From Streptomycetaceae bacterium (GTDB taxonomy: Bacteria; Actinomycetota; Actinomycetes; Nanopelagicales; Nanopelagicaceae), in NCBI GenBank assembly GCA_027488165.1, contig JAIYCF010000095.1, positions 1 through 12,848 of the forward strand: a stretch of DNA of 12,848 bases, given 5' to 3'. The notes beneath the pieces were generated by a model. It worked only from the letters and a program-made list of their open reading frames with translations. It was not told the DNA's origin and made no database searches. Of this stretch, positions 6,055 through 12,784 are shown piece after piece. Position 1 is the stretch's first letter; each line of letters begins with the position of its first letter. Both the position numbers and the translations under genes were made by a program.

Positions 6055-7284
6055 CTACAGCGCGCTCAAGCGGGCATGTAGGGCATAGGCGCCGGGATCG
6101 GTCAGGCTGGCAACTTGGTCGATGATGATGCGCATACGTGAAGTCTCATCGCTAGAGCGCTCCCAGTCTTTTACAAAGATTGAATCCAACGCGGTCGCAG
6201 CATGTTTATGCAACATCTCGACCAACTCTTTAATAACGATCTGCTGCTTGGCGTAGCGCTCTTGCGAAATAGCGGCGTTGATCAAGTAATGCCCGGCAAC
6301 TGCCTTTAAGAAATCTACTTCGATTTCTTGCTCGCGTGGAATTACAAGGTCTGCCTCATATCGGCTAAGTGGGCCGTTGCCGTGGACTTTACGAGTTTCT
6401 AACTCCGCGGCAAGTACAAAGCGGCCGATAAGTTGTGAAGTTGAATCCTTTAAACGAGCAAGTGAACGATGGCTACCATCGTAATAACGTGGCCAGCATG
6501 AGAGTTGCTGTAAACGTTCAAGCGCTGCAGCAGCTTCTTCCTTAGTTGCAGTTGATCCATAACTATCGCGCATCTCTTTATGCAAAATATCAAAGTCGCG
6601 TTCAAAGTTATCTACCTTTACCTGTCCCACAAATATTGCATCTTCAAGATCGTGAACTGAATACGCGCAATCATCGGACCAATCCATAATCTGGGCTTCG
6701 ATACATTTGCGATCAGAGGGAGCGCCTTGGCGCATCCAGTTAAATATCTCTACATCATCATCGTAAACACCGAACTTGCGCGGGTTAACTGCGCGCGGCC
6801 ATGGATACTTAGTTGCTGCATCAAGAGATGCGCGAGTTAAATTCAAGCCAACTGATGTGCCATCTTCATCAACAGTTTTTGCTTCGATGCGAGTTAGTAA
6901 ACGAAAACTCTGGGCATTTCCTTCAAAGCCGCCAAAATCTTGTGCCACATCTGCCAACGCTTCTTCGCCATTGTGGCCAAAAGGTGGATGCCCTAAATCA
7001 TGCGAAAGACAAGCAGTTTCAAGGAGATCTGGATCTGCGCCAAGTGATTCACCGAGTTCGCGACCAATCTGTGCGCACTCCAGCGAATGAGATAAACGGG
7101 TTCGTTGAAAATCATTTTCCCAAGGAACAGCGACTTGTGTTTTTGCAGCTAAACGACGTAGCGCGGCAGAGTGAATTACACGTGCGCGATCGCGCATAAA
7201 TTCGGTGCGACCTGGGCGCTTGGCAGGTTCAAAGAGAAAGCGCTCTTGATCTTTCTCGGAGTAATTCCTGGCCTCGCTGCTCAT
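6055..7284 (-). CDS. dgt: Deoxyguanosinetriphosphate triphosphohydrolase-like HD-domain protein
   Basis: Members of this family hydrolyse dNTPs to nucleoside and triphosphate, helping set nucleotide pools. The 409-residue protein opens with the family-typical RTEFMRDRARVIHSAALRRL. It carries the HD metal site: His66 in RLSHSLEC, His95-Asp96 in SHDLGHPPFGHNGE, and a later Asp (204 or 205) in DWSDDCAYSVHDLED. The preferred dNTP cannot be told from sequence, and many actinobacterial relatives are only dGTPase-like. The gene sits four bases after the DUF218 gene and 28 bases before dnaG; dgt-dnaG adjacency is common in actinobacteria. A GGGTAGGG stretch just upstream is a good ribosome-binding site, and the overlapping TAGGGT lies six bases from the ATG, so it also fits a -10 position. 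The first reading is simpler because this is mid-operon. Confidence 0.95.
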   Translation of the reverse strand: MSSEARNYSEKDQERFLFEPAKRPGRTEFMRDRARVIHSAALRRLAAKTQVAVPWENDFQRTRLSHSLECAQIGRELGESLGADPDLLETACLSHDLGHPPFGHNGEEALADVAQDFGGFEGNAQSFRLLTRIEAKTVDEDGTSVGLNLTRASLDAATKYPWPRAVNPRKFGVYDDDVEIFNWMRQGAPSDRKCIEAQIMDWSDDCAYSVHDLEDAIFVGQVKVDNFERDFDILHKEMRDSYGSTATKEEAAAALERLQQLSCWPRYYDGSHRSLARLKDSTSQLIGRFVLAAELETRKVHGNGPLSRYEADLVIPREQEIEVDFLKAVAGHYLINAAISQERYAKQQIVIKELVEMLHKHAATALDSIFVKDWERSSDETSRMRIIIDQVASLTDPGAYALHARLSAL

Positions 7285-7288
7285 AGCC

Positions 7289-7912
7289 CTACCCTAAATG
7301 ATCGCTGATATGAATGCCGCGTCTGCCTAAGGTCACATACGAGAGATAGGCCCCGGTTTCTCGCACCAAATAGCGCTTTCCTGAATTGGCTAGAGAGTTA
7401 GGTCCGCTCTTTACCGGCGAGCAGGTTGCGACCACTCCTAAATCATTAGCCATAGTCATCGCGCGACGACAATGAAATGGATCAGTCACAATGATGACAT
7501 CTTTCCAATCTTTGACCTTCATAAACTTTACATAGTTTTCAGTTGAAACCCAAGTATCGCGACCAACTTCTAGCGAAGTGATATTGCGTGACTTGATTCC
7601 ATTTTGAGATAACCAATATTTTCCTGCTGCTGCCTCTGTTGTGCGATCACCTGGAGCACCTGCACCAACGGTAATTATGTGTGGCGCAAGACCAAGATCG
7701 AAAATTCGTTTAGCTTCATTAAGTCGTGCTTCCAAAACTTCGCCAGGTCGGCCATCTAATTGCGCTGCACCTAATACGACTATCACATCGCCGTTGCGAG
7801 TAAGCGGATTATTGGCCGCCTGCCAAGTAACTCCGAGCGCATAAAGTGGAACGGCAATAACGATTAACAGTATGGCAGCGATTATGCGACGAATTATTTT
7901 AAAGAAGATCAT
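7289..7912 (-). CDS. DUF218 (YdcF/SanA/ElyC-like) membrane-anchored protein
   Basis: The 207-residue product has one N-terminal hydrophobic helix (residues 6-27) after a short basic stretch, which probably anchors it in the membrane with the rest outside. Residues 42-165 are a DUF218 domain: DVIVVLGAAQLDGRPG at 42-57, RLNEAKRIFDLGLAPHIITVG, GDRTTEAAAGKYWL (88-101), DTWVSTENYVKF (119-130) and IIVTDPFHCRRAMTMA (140-155). Family members in other bacteria (SanA, ElyC, YdcF) are linked to envelope integrity and peptidoglycan precursor use, but no single reaction is established, so none is assigned. Translation appears coupled to dusB through an ATGA overlap (7909-7912), with GGGCGG just upstream as ribosome-binding site. 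It is an envelope gene placed inside a cluster otherwise devoted to translation and replication. Confidence 0.88.
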   Translation of the reverse strand: MIFFKIIRRIIAAILLIVIAVPLYALGVTWQAANNPLTRNGDVIVVLGAAQLDGRPGEVLEARLNEAKRIFDLGLAPHIITVGAGAPGDRTTEAAAGKYWLSQNGIKSRNITSLEVGRDTWVSTENYVKFMKVKDWKDVIIVTDPFHCRRAMTMANDLGVVATCSPVKSGPNSLANSGKRYLVRETGAYLSYVTLGRRGIHISDHLG

Positions 7913-9045
7913 CCGCCCGAGAACGCATCTTCTAACTCGACTGCAACATCTTCATCTGGATCTAACAACCAACCATCTGGCAGGGTTGGTGGCCGCCCAT
8001 GGCTGACACGACCACGTGGTTTTTCAGCGACTTCAACCGGGTATGGCTGATCGGTAAGTTGATCTAGCAAAGTGCGAAGTTCGGCAAGCGATGAGTGCAT
8101 CCCGAATTGGCGGCGGAGCTCACTTGGAACTCTAAAGCCCTTTAAATACCAAGCCATATGTTTGCGCAGATCGCGGCAACCGCGATCTTCTGATTCAAAG
8201 TAATCCACGATCAATTCGGCGTGACGGAACATAACTTCGCGCACTTCAAATAGCGAAGGAAGTACTCGCTGATCGCCACCTTTAAATGCTTCAACTAAAT
8301 CAGCAAATAACCAGGGGCGCCCCAGACATCCGCGACCAACGACAACGCCAGCGCAACCTGTCTGCTCCATCATCGCTTTTCCATCTGCGCCAGACCAGAT
8401 ATCGCCATTTCCAAGTACTGGCGTTCCAGTTGGCTTTAAATGTTCCACCAAGCGAGCGATGGCTGACCAATCAGCTTTTCCTTCATACATCTGTTCTGCG
8501 GTGCGCGCATGCAGTGCAACCCAAGCAACGCCGCTATCTGATGCTGACTTTGCGGCTTCCAAATAGGTGTGGTGATCGGTATCAATACCAATACGCATTT
8601 TTACAGTCACGGGAATTCCAAATGGTTTTGCCGCTTGTACTGCTGCATCAACGATTGATGAAAACAATTTACGTTTGTAAGGAAGTGCGGCTCCCCCACC
8701 CTTGCGAGTTACCTTCGGAACCGGACAACCAAAGTTCATATCGATGTGATCGGCTAAATTTTCTTTTCCAATCATTGTTACTGCCGCGCGCATCGTGTGT
8801 GGATCCACGCTGTACAACTGCACTGAACGTGGCCATTCTCCGGCGCCAGGAGCAATCATGCGTAACGTGTCGGGCCGTCTTTCAATTAAAGCCCGTGCAG
8901 TAACCATTTCAGAGACAAATAACCCAGCGCCTTGTTCGCGACAAAGTGCGCGAAAAGCAGAGTTGGTAATGCCCGCCATCGGCGCAAGAACTACCGGTGG
9001 ATCAATTACATGGTCACCACTTGCTAGCGGCAGGGTTAAGGCCAC
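7909..9045 (-). CDS. dusB: tRNA-dihydrouridine synthase (DusB/NifR3 type)
   Basis: This flavoenzyme reduces particular uridines in tRNA D-loops to dihydrouridine using FMN and NADPH. The 378-residue TIM-barrel protein begins VVLAPMAGITNSAFRALC near residue 18. The catalytic Cys107 lies in NFGCPVPKVTRKGGG. Lys149 in VTVKMRIG and His179/Arg181 in ALHARTAEQ line the FMN and tRNA site, and GNGDI (212-216) with GRG (237-239) form the flavin phosphate-binding region. A C-terminal helical domain follows from about 260 (CRDLRKHMAWYLKGF). The start is GTG at 9043-9045, three bases after the glyS stop; an in-frame TAA blocks any start further upstream. Its stop overlaps the next gene as ATGA. Tight spacing to glyS suggests co-translation with a gene of related function. 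Confidence 0.95.
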   Translation of the reverse strand: MALTLPLASGDHVIDPPVVLAPMAGITNSAFRALCREQGAGLFVSEMVTARALIERRPDTLRMIAPGAGEWPRSVQLYSVDPHTMRAAVTMIGKENLADHIDMNFGCPVPKVTRKGGGAALPYKRKLFSSIVDAAVQAAKPFGIPVTVKMRIGIDTDHHTYLEAAKSASDSGVAWVALHARTAEQMYEGKADWSAIARLVEHLKPTGTPVLGNGDIWSGADGKAMMEQTGCAGVVVGRGCLGRPWLFADLVEAFKGGDQRVLPSLFEVREVMFRHAELIVDYFESEDRGCRDLRKHMAWYLKGFRVPSELRRQFGMHSSLAELRTLLDQLTDQPYPVEVAEKPRGRVSHGRPPTLPDGWLLDPDEDVAVELEDAFSGG

Positions 9046-9048
9046 TAG

Positions 9049-10428
9049 TTAGCAACCAATAAGTTTGGGAGCAAGCCACGCTTCTACTTTATCAAGTGAA
9101 ATGCGCTCTTGTGACATGGTGTCGCGATCGCGAATTGTGACAGCTTGATCATCGAGAGTTTCGAAGTCGATGGTGATGCAGTACGGAGTGCCGATTTCAT
9201 CTTGGCGACGGTAGCGACGACCGATTGCACCGGCATCATCGAAATCAATGTTCCAGTTCTTGCGCAGCTGTGCCGCAAGATCGCGCGCCTTTGGCGAAAG
9301 ATCAGCGTTACGTGAAAGTGGAAGTACGGCAACCTTTACCGGTGCTAAACGGTGATCAAGTTTTAGTACTGCACGCTTTTCCATCTCGCCCTTAGCATTT
9401 GGCGCTTCATCTTCAGTGAAAGCATCCATTAAGAAGGTAAGTGCACAACGATCAACGCCTGCTGCTGGTTCGATTACATAAGGTGTCCAACGTTCGTTCT
9501 TCTCCTGATCGAAGTAAGAAAGATCCTTACCTGATGCAGCAGAGTGCGCCTTTAGATCGAAATCAGTGCGGTTGGCAATACCTTCGAGCTCGCCCCATTC
9601 GGTGCCGGCGAATTCAAATTTGTATTCAATATCCGCGGTGCGCTTTGAATAATGTGAGAGCTTCTCTTTGGGATGATCATAGATACGCAGACGATCAGGA
9701 TTAATTCCCAAATCCTTGTACCAAGCAAGGCGAGTATCAATCCAGTACTGGTGCCAATCTTCATCGGTGCCAGGAACGACGAAGAACTCCATCTCCATCT
9801 GCTCGAATTCGCGAGTACGGAATATGAAGTTTCCAGGCGTAATTTCATTACGGAATGACTTTCCGATCTGGCCGATACCAAATGGTGGCTTACGGCGAGA
9901 TGTGGTCATTACCTGATCAAAGTTGATAAAGATTCCTTGCGCTGTTTCTGGGCGCAGATAAGCAAGTCCTGATTCATCTTCTACTGGTCCAAGAAATGTC
10001 TTTAGCAATCCAGAGAATTGCTTAGGAGTTGTGAATTGTCCTTTGTTGCCGCAAGCAGGGCAGTTCATATCGCTAAGTGATTCAAGCTTCTTCTTATGCT
10101 TTGCTTCGTATGCTTCTTCAAGATGATCTGCGCGGTAGCGCTTATTGCAAGCAGTACATTCGGTTAGCGGATCGCTAAAGGTTGCGACGTGTCCAGATGC
10201 TTCCCAAACTTCGCGCGCCAAGATCACACATGAGTCGATACCTACAACGTCTTCGCGACCCATCACCATGGATTTCCACCATTGGCGCTTTACATTGTTT
10301 TTAAGTTCGACTCCCAGTGGGCCGTAATCCCATGAGGCGCGAAGTCCGCCGTAAATTTCTGATGAGGGATAAACAAATCCACGTCGCTTGGCGAGGGAAA
10401 CAATATTTTCTAAACGATCTACGGCCAT
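9049..10428 (-). CDS. glyS: Glycine--tRNA ligase, single-chain homodimer type
   Basis: GlyRS charges tRNA-Gly. This is the single-polypeptide class II type typical of actinobacteria, not the alpha2-beta2 GlyQ/GlyS type. I place the start at the ATG at 10428 (459 residues): the protein then begins MAVDRLENIVSLAKRRGFVY, as the family usually does, and GGAG stands seven bases upstream. A GTG at 10464 would add 12 residues with no good ribosome-binding site. Visible features are YGPLGVELKNNVKRQWW near residues 35-51, a Cys4 zinc-binding insertion (Cys91, Cys94, Cys123, Cys126), RPETAQGIFINF, motif 2 in GKSFRNEITPGNFIFRTREF (189-208) with EQMEMEFF, and a C-terminal anticodon-binding domain from about residue 355 (HRLAPVKVAVLPLS). 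It leads the cluster with dusB, DUF218, dgt and dnaG. Confidence 0.97.
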   Translation of the reverse strand: MAVDRLENIVSLAKRRGFVYPSSEIYGGLRASWDYGPLGVELKNNVKRQWWKSMVMGREDVVGIDSCVILAREVWEASGHVATFSDPLTECTACNKRYRADHLEEAYEAKHKKKLESLSDMNCPACGNKGQFTTPKQFSGLLKTFLGPVEDESGLAYLRPETAQGIFINFDQVMTTSRRKPPFGIGQIGKSFRNEITPGNFIFRTREFEQMEMEFFVVPGTDEDWHQYWIDTRLAWYKDLGINPDRLRIYDHPKEKLSHYSKRTADIEYKFEFAGTEWGELEGIANRTDFDLKAHSAASGKDLSYFDQEKNERWTPYVIEPAAGVDRCALTFLMDAFTEDEAPNAKGEMEKRAVLKLDHRLAPVKVAVLPLSRNADLSPKARDLAAQLRKNWNIDFDDAGAIGRRYRRQDEIGTPYCITIDFETLDDQAVTIRDRDTMSQERISLDKVEAWLAPKLIGC

Positions 10429-10435
10429 TTTTTTG

Positions 10436-10443
10436 CTCCATCC
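10436..10443 (-). promoter_or_regulatory. Ribosome-binding site that decides the glyS start
   Basis: GGATGGAG on the minus strand is followed by CAAAAAA (seven bases) and ATG at 10428. This spacing is close to ideal and favours that ATG over the in-frame GTG at 10464. Confidence 0.75.
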
Positions 10444-10459
10444 GGCTGGCTGTCGGCGA

Positions 10460-10479
10460 ATCACAACGGGCGTTGTAAT
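10460..10479. other. Near-perfect 20-bp palindrome upstream of glyS
   Basis: ATCACAACG and CGTTGTAAT flank a GG centre, with a single mismatched pair at the third position; in the minus-strand RNA that pair is a G-U wobble. It lies in the 63-base gap between the ABM gene and glyS. It may be an operator for glyS or a hairpin (loop GCCC) ending the ABM transcript, though no U-run follows. I found no clear TANNNT promoter next to it. Confidence 0.35.
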
Positions 10480-10491
10480 CGTGAGCTAAGT

Positions 10492-10761
10492 TTACTCGTA
10501 CGCTCCGGGTTCATCGATTGCTCGCGCAAGAACTGGAATCGCCTCTAACTTAGCGCGCGTTGAACTCAGCGCTCTGCGATATGAACCGACGTTCTCCCAT
10601 TCGGTGGTTATAACCCAGAGCGTTGGCTCATCTAAATTCTGGCCAACGGTGCCGCGAATAAAGCCGGCAGCTTCCGATAAAACCGCCTTAACCGCCTCGA
10701 GTTCAGCACGAAATTGATCGGCCTGGCTCAGTGGGAGTTCAAATCTTGCGATCGCGATCAT
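10492..10761 (-). CDS. Small ABM-fold (antibiotic biosynthesis monooxygenase-like) protein
   Basis: The 89-residue protein matches the dimeric ferredoxin-like ABM fold: strand MIAIARFELP (1-10), helix 12-31, strand around AGFIRGTVGQN (32-42), strand LWVITTEWEN (48-57), helix SYRRAL onward, and the ending ARAIDEPGAYE seen in small actinobacterial ABM proteins. Some relatives are oxygenases or haem-degrading enzymes, but many have no known activity and nothing here fixes a substrate; the antibiotic label should not be read literally. Trp49 and Trp55 are conserved-looking aromatic positions. It is divergent from the ZIP gene across 74 bases and 63 bases upstream of glyS. There is no Shine-Dalgarno sequence, and a TAGGCT hexamer six bases before the ATG suggests leaderless expression. 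Confidence 0.82.
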   Translation of the reverse strand: MIAIARFELPLSQADQFRAELEAVKAVLSEAAGFIRGTVGQNLDEPTLWVITTEWENVGSYRRALSSTRAKLEAIPVLARAIDEPGAYE

Positions 10762-10767
10762 GGCTTG

Positions 10768-10773
10768 AGCCTA
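10768..10773 (-). promoter_or_regulatory. Candidate -10 element of the ABM gene (leaderless)
   Basis: TAGGCT on the minus strand fits TANNNT. It is followed by six bases (CAAGCC) and the ATG at 10761, which predicts transcription starting at the A of the start codon. A weak TTTGCC lies 16 bases further upstream. The Zur-type palindrome begins beyond this -35 region, so the ABM gene need not be under the same control as the ZIP gene. Confidence 0.45.
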
Positions 10774-10798
10774 GCGCCACGCCGTAGATGGCAAACGG

Positions 10799-10819
10799 AA
10801 ATGAAAACCATTTTCATTT
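10799..10819. promoter_or_regulatory. Zur box (Fur-family operator) upstream of the ZIP-zur operon
   Basis: A perfect 21-bp palindrome has nine-base arms AAATGAAAA (10799-10807) and TTTTCATTT (10811-10819) around CCA. Its core TGAAAAC-C-ATTTTCA differs by one base from the 7-1-7 pattern TGAAAATnATTTTCA known for actinobacterial Zur operators. It covers the expected -35 position of the ZIP promoter (-10 at 10824-10829), so binding would block transcription. The operon it faces encodes a metal transporter and a Zur protein, which supports zinc-dependent autoregulation. Confidence 0.85.
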
Positions 10820-10823
10820 GTGC

Positions 10824-10829
10824 TACCTT
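10824..10829 (+). promoter_or_regulatory. -10 element of the ZIP-zur operon (leaderless)
   Basis: TACCTT fits TANNNT and is preceded by TGC, as in an extended -10. Six bases (TTCGCC) separate it from ATG at 10836, so transcription should begin at the start codon. No purine-rich ribosome-binding site lies before that ATG. The -35 position falls inside the Zur palindrome. Confidence 0.6.
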
Positions 10830-10835
10830 TTCGCC

Positions 10836-11693
10836 ATGAATATCGCAATCGGCTTGGCAGCCATAACAGCCCTCGCAACCACCGCTGGTGGTTTTCTCGC
10901 AATTAAATCCAAGGATCGCCTTCATTTAGTTCTTGGTCTCTCTGCCGGACTCTTACTTGGGCTAGTTGCTTTCGACCTTCTGCCTGAAGTATTTGAACTC
11001 GGTACTCAAGAAATTTTTCATGCTCCAGCAGTTTCAGTTGCTCTGATTGCAGGTTTCTTGCTCCTTCACTTCTACGAACAACTCTTTGGTTCACATGAAC
11101 CGGCTGAGTCAGATTATGGACATGACCACAAGCACTCTTCTAACGTCGCCGGCGCACTCGGAGCACTCGCAATGGGTGGGCACGTTTTCCTCGATGGACT
11201 GGCGCTCGGTGTCGCATTTAAAGTTAGTACCGATTTAGGAATTGCGGTTTTTATCGCACTTTTGGTTCACGCATTTTCAGACGGTCTAAACACGGTTTCG
11301 TTTTTGATTAAGAGCGGAAAGTGGGGACGCAAAGGCATCTGGCTGCTTGGCATTGATGCAATAGCTCGAGTAAGCGGTGCTGCCCTTGGAACCACACTCG
11401 TACTCGGCGATAATTTGATCGCTATCTATCTTGCGGTTTTCTCGGGCATTGTCATATATCTTGCGACTTCACATATTTTGCCTGAGGCGCATTCACTTCA
11501 CTCATCGAAGCTGACAATTCTTGCAACAATCCTTGGAGTATTTGTTATGTGGGGGCTGGTCAGTTACTTACATGGTGGCGATACGCATGCTCATGGGAGT
11601 AAAACTGCTAACCATGCAGAAGCCGGTCACGCAGATGACGAAGGTGACCATCATGAAGAAGGTGACCATCATGAAGAGGGTCACGCCAAGTAA
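10836..11693 (+). CDS. ZIP-family divalent metal transporter, probably zinc importer
   Basis: The 285-residue membrane protein has the eight-helix ZIP layout (helices near 2-22, 30-50, 63-84, 104-129, 133-158, 168-190, 192-213, 225-245). Helices 4 and 5 carry the metal-binding pair HVFLDGLA (His116, Asp120) and HAFSDGLN (His145, Asp149), with Asp where many ZIPs have Glu; SHILPEAH lies after helix 7. A loop between helices 3 and 4 is His-rich (HDHKH), and the last 40 residues contain ten His among many acidic residues. I start at the ATG at 10836 because the upstream in-frame ATG (10788) would put the Zur palindrome and promoter inside the coding region and add 16 polar residues before the first helix. 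The stop overlaps zur as TAATG. Zinc import is inferred from the Zur partner and operator; other metals are possible. Confidence 0.9.
   Translation: MNIAIGLAAITALATTAGGFLAIKSKDRLHLVLGLSAGLLLGLVAFDLLPEVFELGTQEIFHAPAVSVALIAGFLLLHFYEQLFGSHEPAESDYGHDHKHSSNVAGALGALAMGGHVFLDGLALGVAFKVSTDLGIAVFIALLVHAFSDGLNTVSFLIKSGKWGRKGIWLLGIDAIARVSGAALGTTLVLGDNLIAIYLAVFSGIVIYLATSHILPEAHSLHSSKLTILATILGVFVMWGLVSYLHGGDTHAHGSKTANHAEAGHADDEGDHHEEGDHHEEGHAK
11643..11678 (+). repeat. Two tandem 18-bp repeats coding for GDHHEE
   Basis: Units 11643-11660 and 11661-11678 differ only at their last base and are in frame, giving GDHHEE twice followed by GHAK and the stop. They make up the metal-binding tail of the ZIP transporter. 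Such a short exact repeat could change copy number by slippage, altering tail length without a frameshift. Confidence 0.9.
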
Positions 11694-12058
11694 TGTCTAG
11701 ATCCAACCCAAGGGTTCTGAGCACCCTTGAGCGCGCTGGTGGTTTCGCCAGCGCGCAGGAAATTTATCGCCTTATGCAACGTGAAGGCGAAAGCATTGGG
11801 CTAACCACCGTTTATCGCGCGCTGCAGAGTTTGGTTAACGACAAGATCGTTGATGTTCTGCGCCGCGATGATGGTGAAGCGATTTATCGCTTGTGCGGTG
11901 AAGCCCATCACCATCACCTTGTCTGCAAAGGTTGTGGAGATACCGTTGAAATTGAAGGCGGTGCAATTGAAAAGTGGGCGAAGATGATGGCTGAAGAACA
12001 TGGATTTCGCGATGTCGGACATACCGCAGAGATCTTTGGCCTCTGCGCTAAGTGCTAA
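11693..12058 (+). CDS. zur: Zinc uptake regulator of the Fur family
   Basis: This is a predicted zinc-sensing repressor. The 121-residue protein has an N-terminal winged helix (about 1-68) with GFASAQEIYRLM and the recognition region GLTTVYRALQSL (36-47), then VDVLRRDDGEAIYRLC. The dimerisation domain begins with a His-rich AHHHHLVCKGCG (71-82). The structural zinc site is supplied by Cys78/Cys81 and the terminal pair Cys118/Cys121. The ending HTAEIFGLCAKC is typical of actinobacterial Zur and distinguishes it from FurA-type or peroxide sensors. The protein stops directly after the last Cys, so it is compact but complete. Its ATG shares a base with the ZIP stop (TAATG), implying translational coupling. 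Together with the upstream palindrome this predicts negative autoregulation by zinc. It converges on uppS with only ten bases between the stops and no terminator visible. Confidence 0.95.
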   Translation: MSRSNPRVLSTLERAGGFASAQEIYRLMQREGESIGLTTVYRALQSLVNDKIVDVLRRDDGEAIYRLCGEAHHHHLVCKGCGDTVEIEGGAIEKWAKMMAEEHGFRDVGHTAEIFGLCAKC

Positions 12059-12068
12059 GGATTAAAAC

Positions 12069-12779
12069 TCAAGCTTTACCGAACCTTCTATCCCTTTCAG
12101 AATAAATCTCGATAGCTTTCCACAACTGTTTTGGCGTCATATCCGGCCATAGAACATCCATAAATACGAACTCGGCATAGACCGATTGCCACGGCAAGAA
12201 GTTGCTGGTGCGCTGCTCCCCTGATGAGCGCAAGAACAAATCAACATCACGCATCTTTGGTGAGTAAAGATATTTCTCAATAGTCTTTTCAGTGATCGCA
12301 TCTGGCTTTACCTTGCCACGCTTTACATCGCGCGCCAGTGCAGTGGTCGCATCAACTAGTTCAGAGCGACCGCCGTAGTTAACGCACATATTTAAAGTTA
12401 AAACTTTATTCTTCTTGGTTAACTCTTGCGCCTCTTCGAGCTCGGAGATAACGGATTTCCATAGACGCTGGGGGCGGCCAATCCATTGGATCTTTACACC
12501 CATCTCATTTAAACGATCTCGTCGCTTGCGCAATACATCACGGCTATAGCCCATCAAAAACTTAACTTCCTCAGGGGTGCGCTTCCAGTTTTCAGTAGAA
12601 AATGCATAAGCGCTGAGCTCTTTAACGCCAAAACCTATTGCTGCTTCTACTAAATCAAAGAGAACTTTTTCGCCGGCTTCATGTCCTGCAGTGCGCGCCA
12701 GCCCGCGATCTTTTGCCCAGCGGCCATTTCCATCCATCACTATCGCGATGTGTTCTGGAACCTCAATCTTCTTCGCCAC
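12069..12779 (-). CDS. uppS: Isoprenyl (undecaprenyl-type) diphosphate synthase
   Basis: This cis-prenyltransferase extends allylic diphosphates with isopentenyl diphosphate to make the polyprenyl carrier precursor for cell-wall synthesis. The catalytic Asp lies in IAIVMDGNGRWAK near the N terminus, followed by RTAGHEAGE, YAFSTENWKRTPEEV, LNMCVNYGGR and RSSGEQRTSNFLPWQ, which are the conserved UPPS blocks. The chain length (C30-C55) of the product cannot be read from this. I choose the GTG at 12777-12779 (236 residues, MAKKIEVPEHIAIVMDG) because the end of recO occupies the sequence before it, GGAGAGAG and AGGA stand upstream, and the family motif then begins at residue 16. The ATG at 12836 would add 19 residues and overlap recO by 52 bases. 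The stop is ten bases from that of zur on the other strand. Confidence 0.95.
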   Translation of the reverse strand: MAKKIEVPEHIAIVMDGNGRWAKDRGLARTAGHEAGEKVLFDLVEAAIGFGVKELSAYAFSTENWKRTPEEVKFLMGYSRDVLRKRRDRLNEMGVKIQWIGRPQRLWKSVISELEEAQELTKKNKVLTLNMCVNYGGRSELVDATTALARDVKRGKVKPDAITEKTIEKYLYSPKMRDVDLFLRSSGEQRTSNFLPWQSVYAEFVFMDVLWPDMTPKQLWKAIEIYSERDRRFGKA

Positions 12780-12784
12780 TTTTC

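Noticed and set aside
5721..6125. 134-codon plus-strand open frame across the dgt-dnaG junction
   Set aside because: It is antisense to the conserved zinc-finger region of dnaG and the end of dgt, with no family features.
8286..8903. 205-codon plus-strand open frame opposite dusB
   Set aside because: It lies wholly antisense to a well-supported dusB, has no ribosome-binding site or recognisable family, and its Gln/Arg/Leu-rich composition looks like a shadow frame.
10788..10835. Earlier in-frame ATG for the ZIP transporter
   Set aside because: It would place the Zur palindrome and the -10 element inside the coding region and add 16 polar residues before the first membrane helix.
12059..12068. 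Bidirectional terminator between zur and uppS
   Set aside because: The gap is only ten bases and no inverted repeat with a T-run was seen around it.
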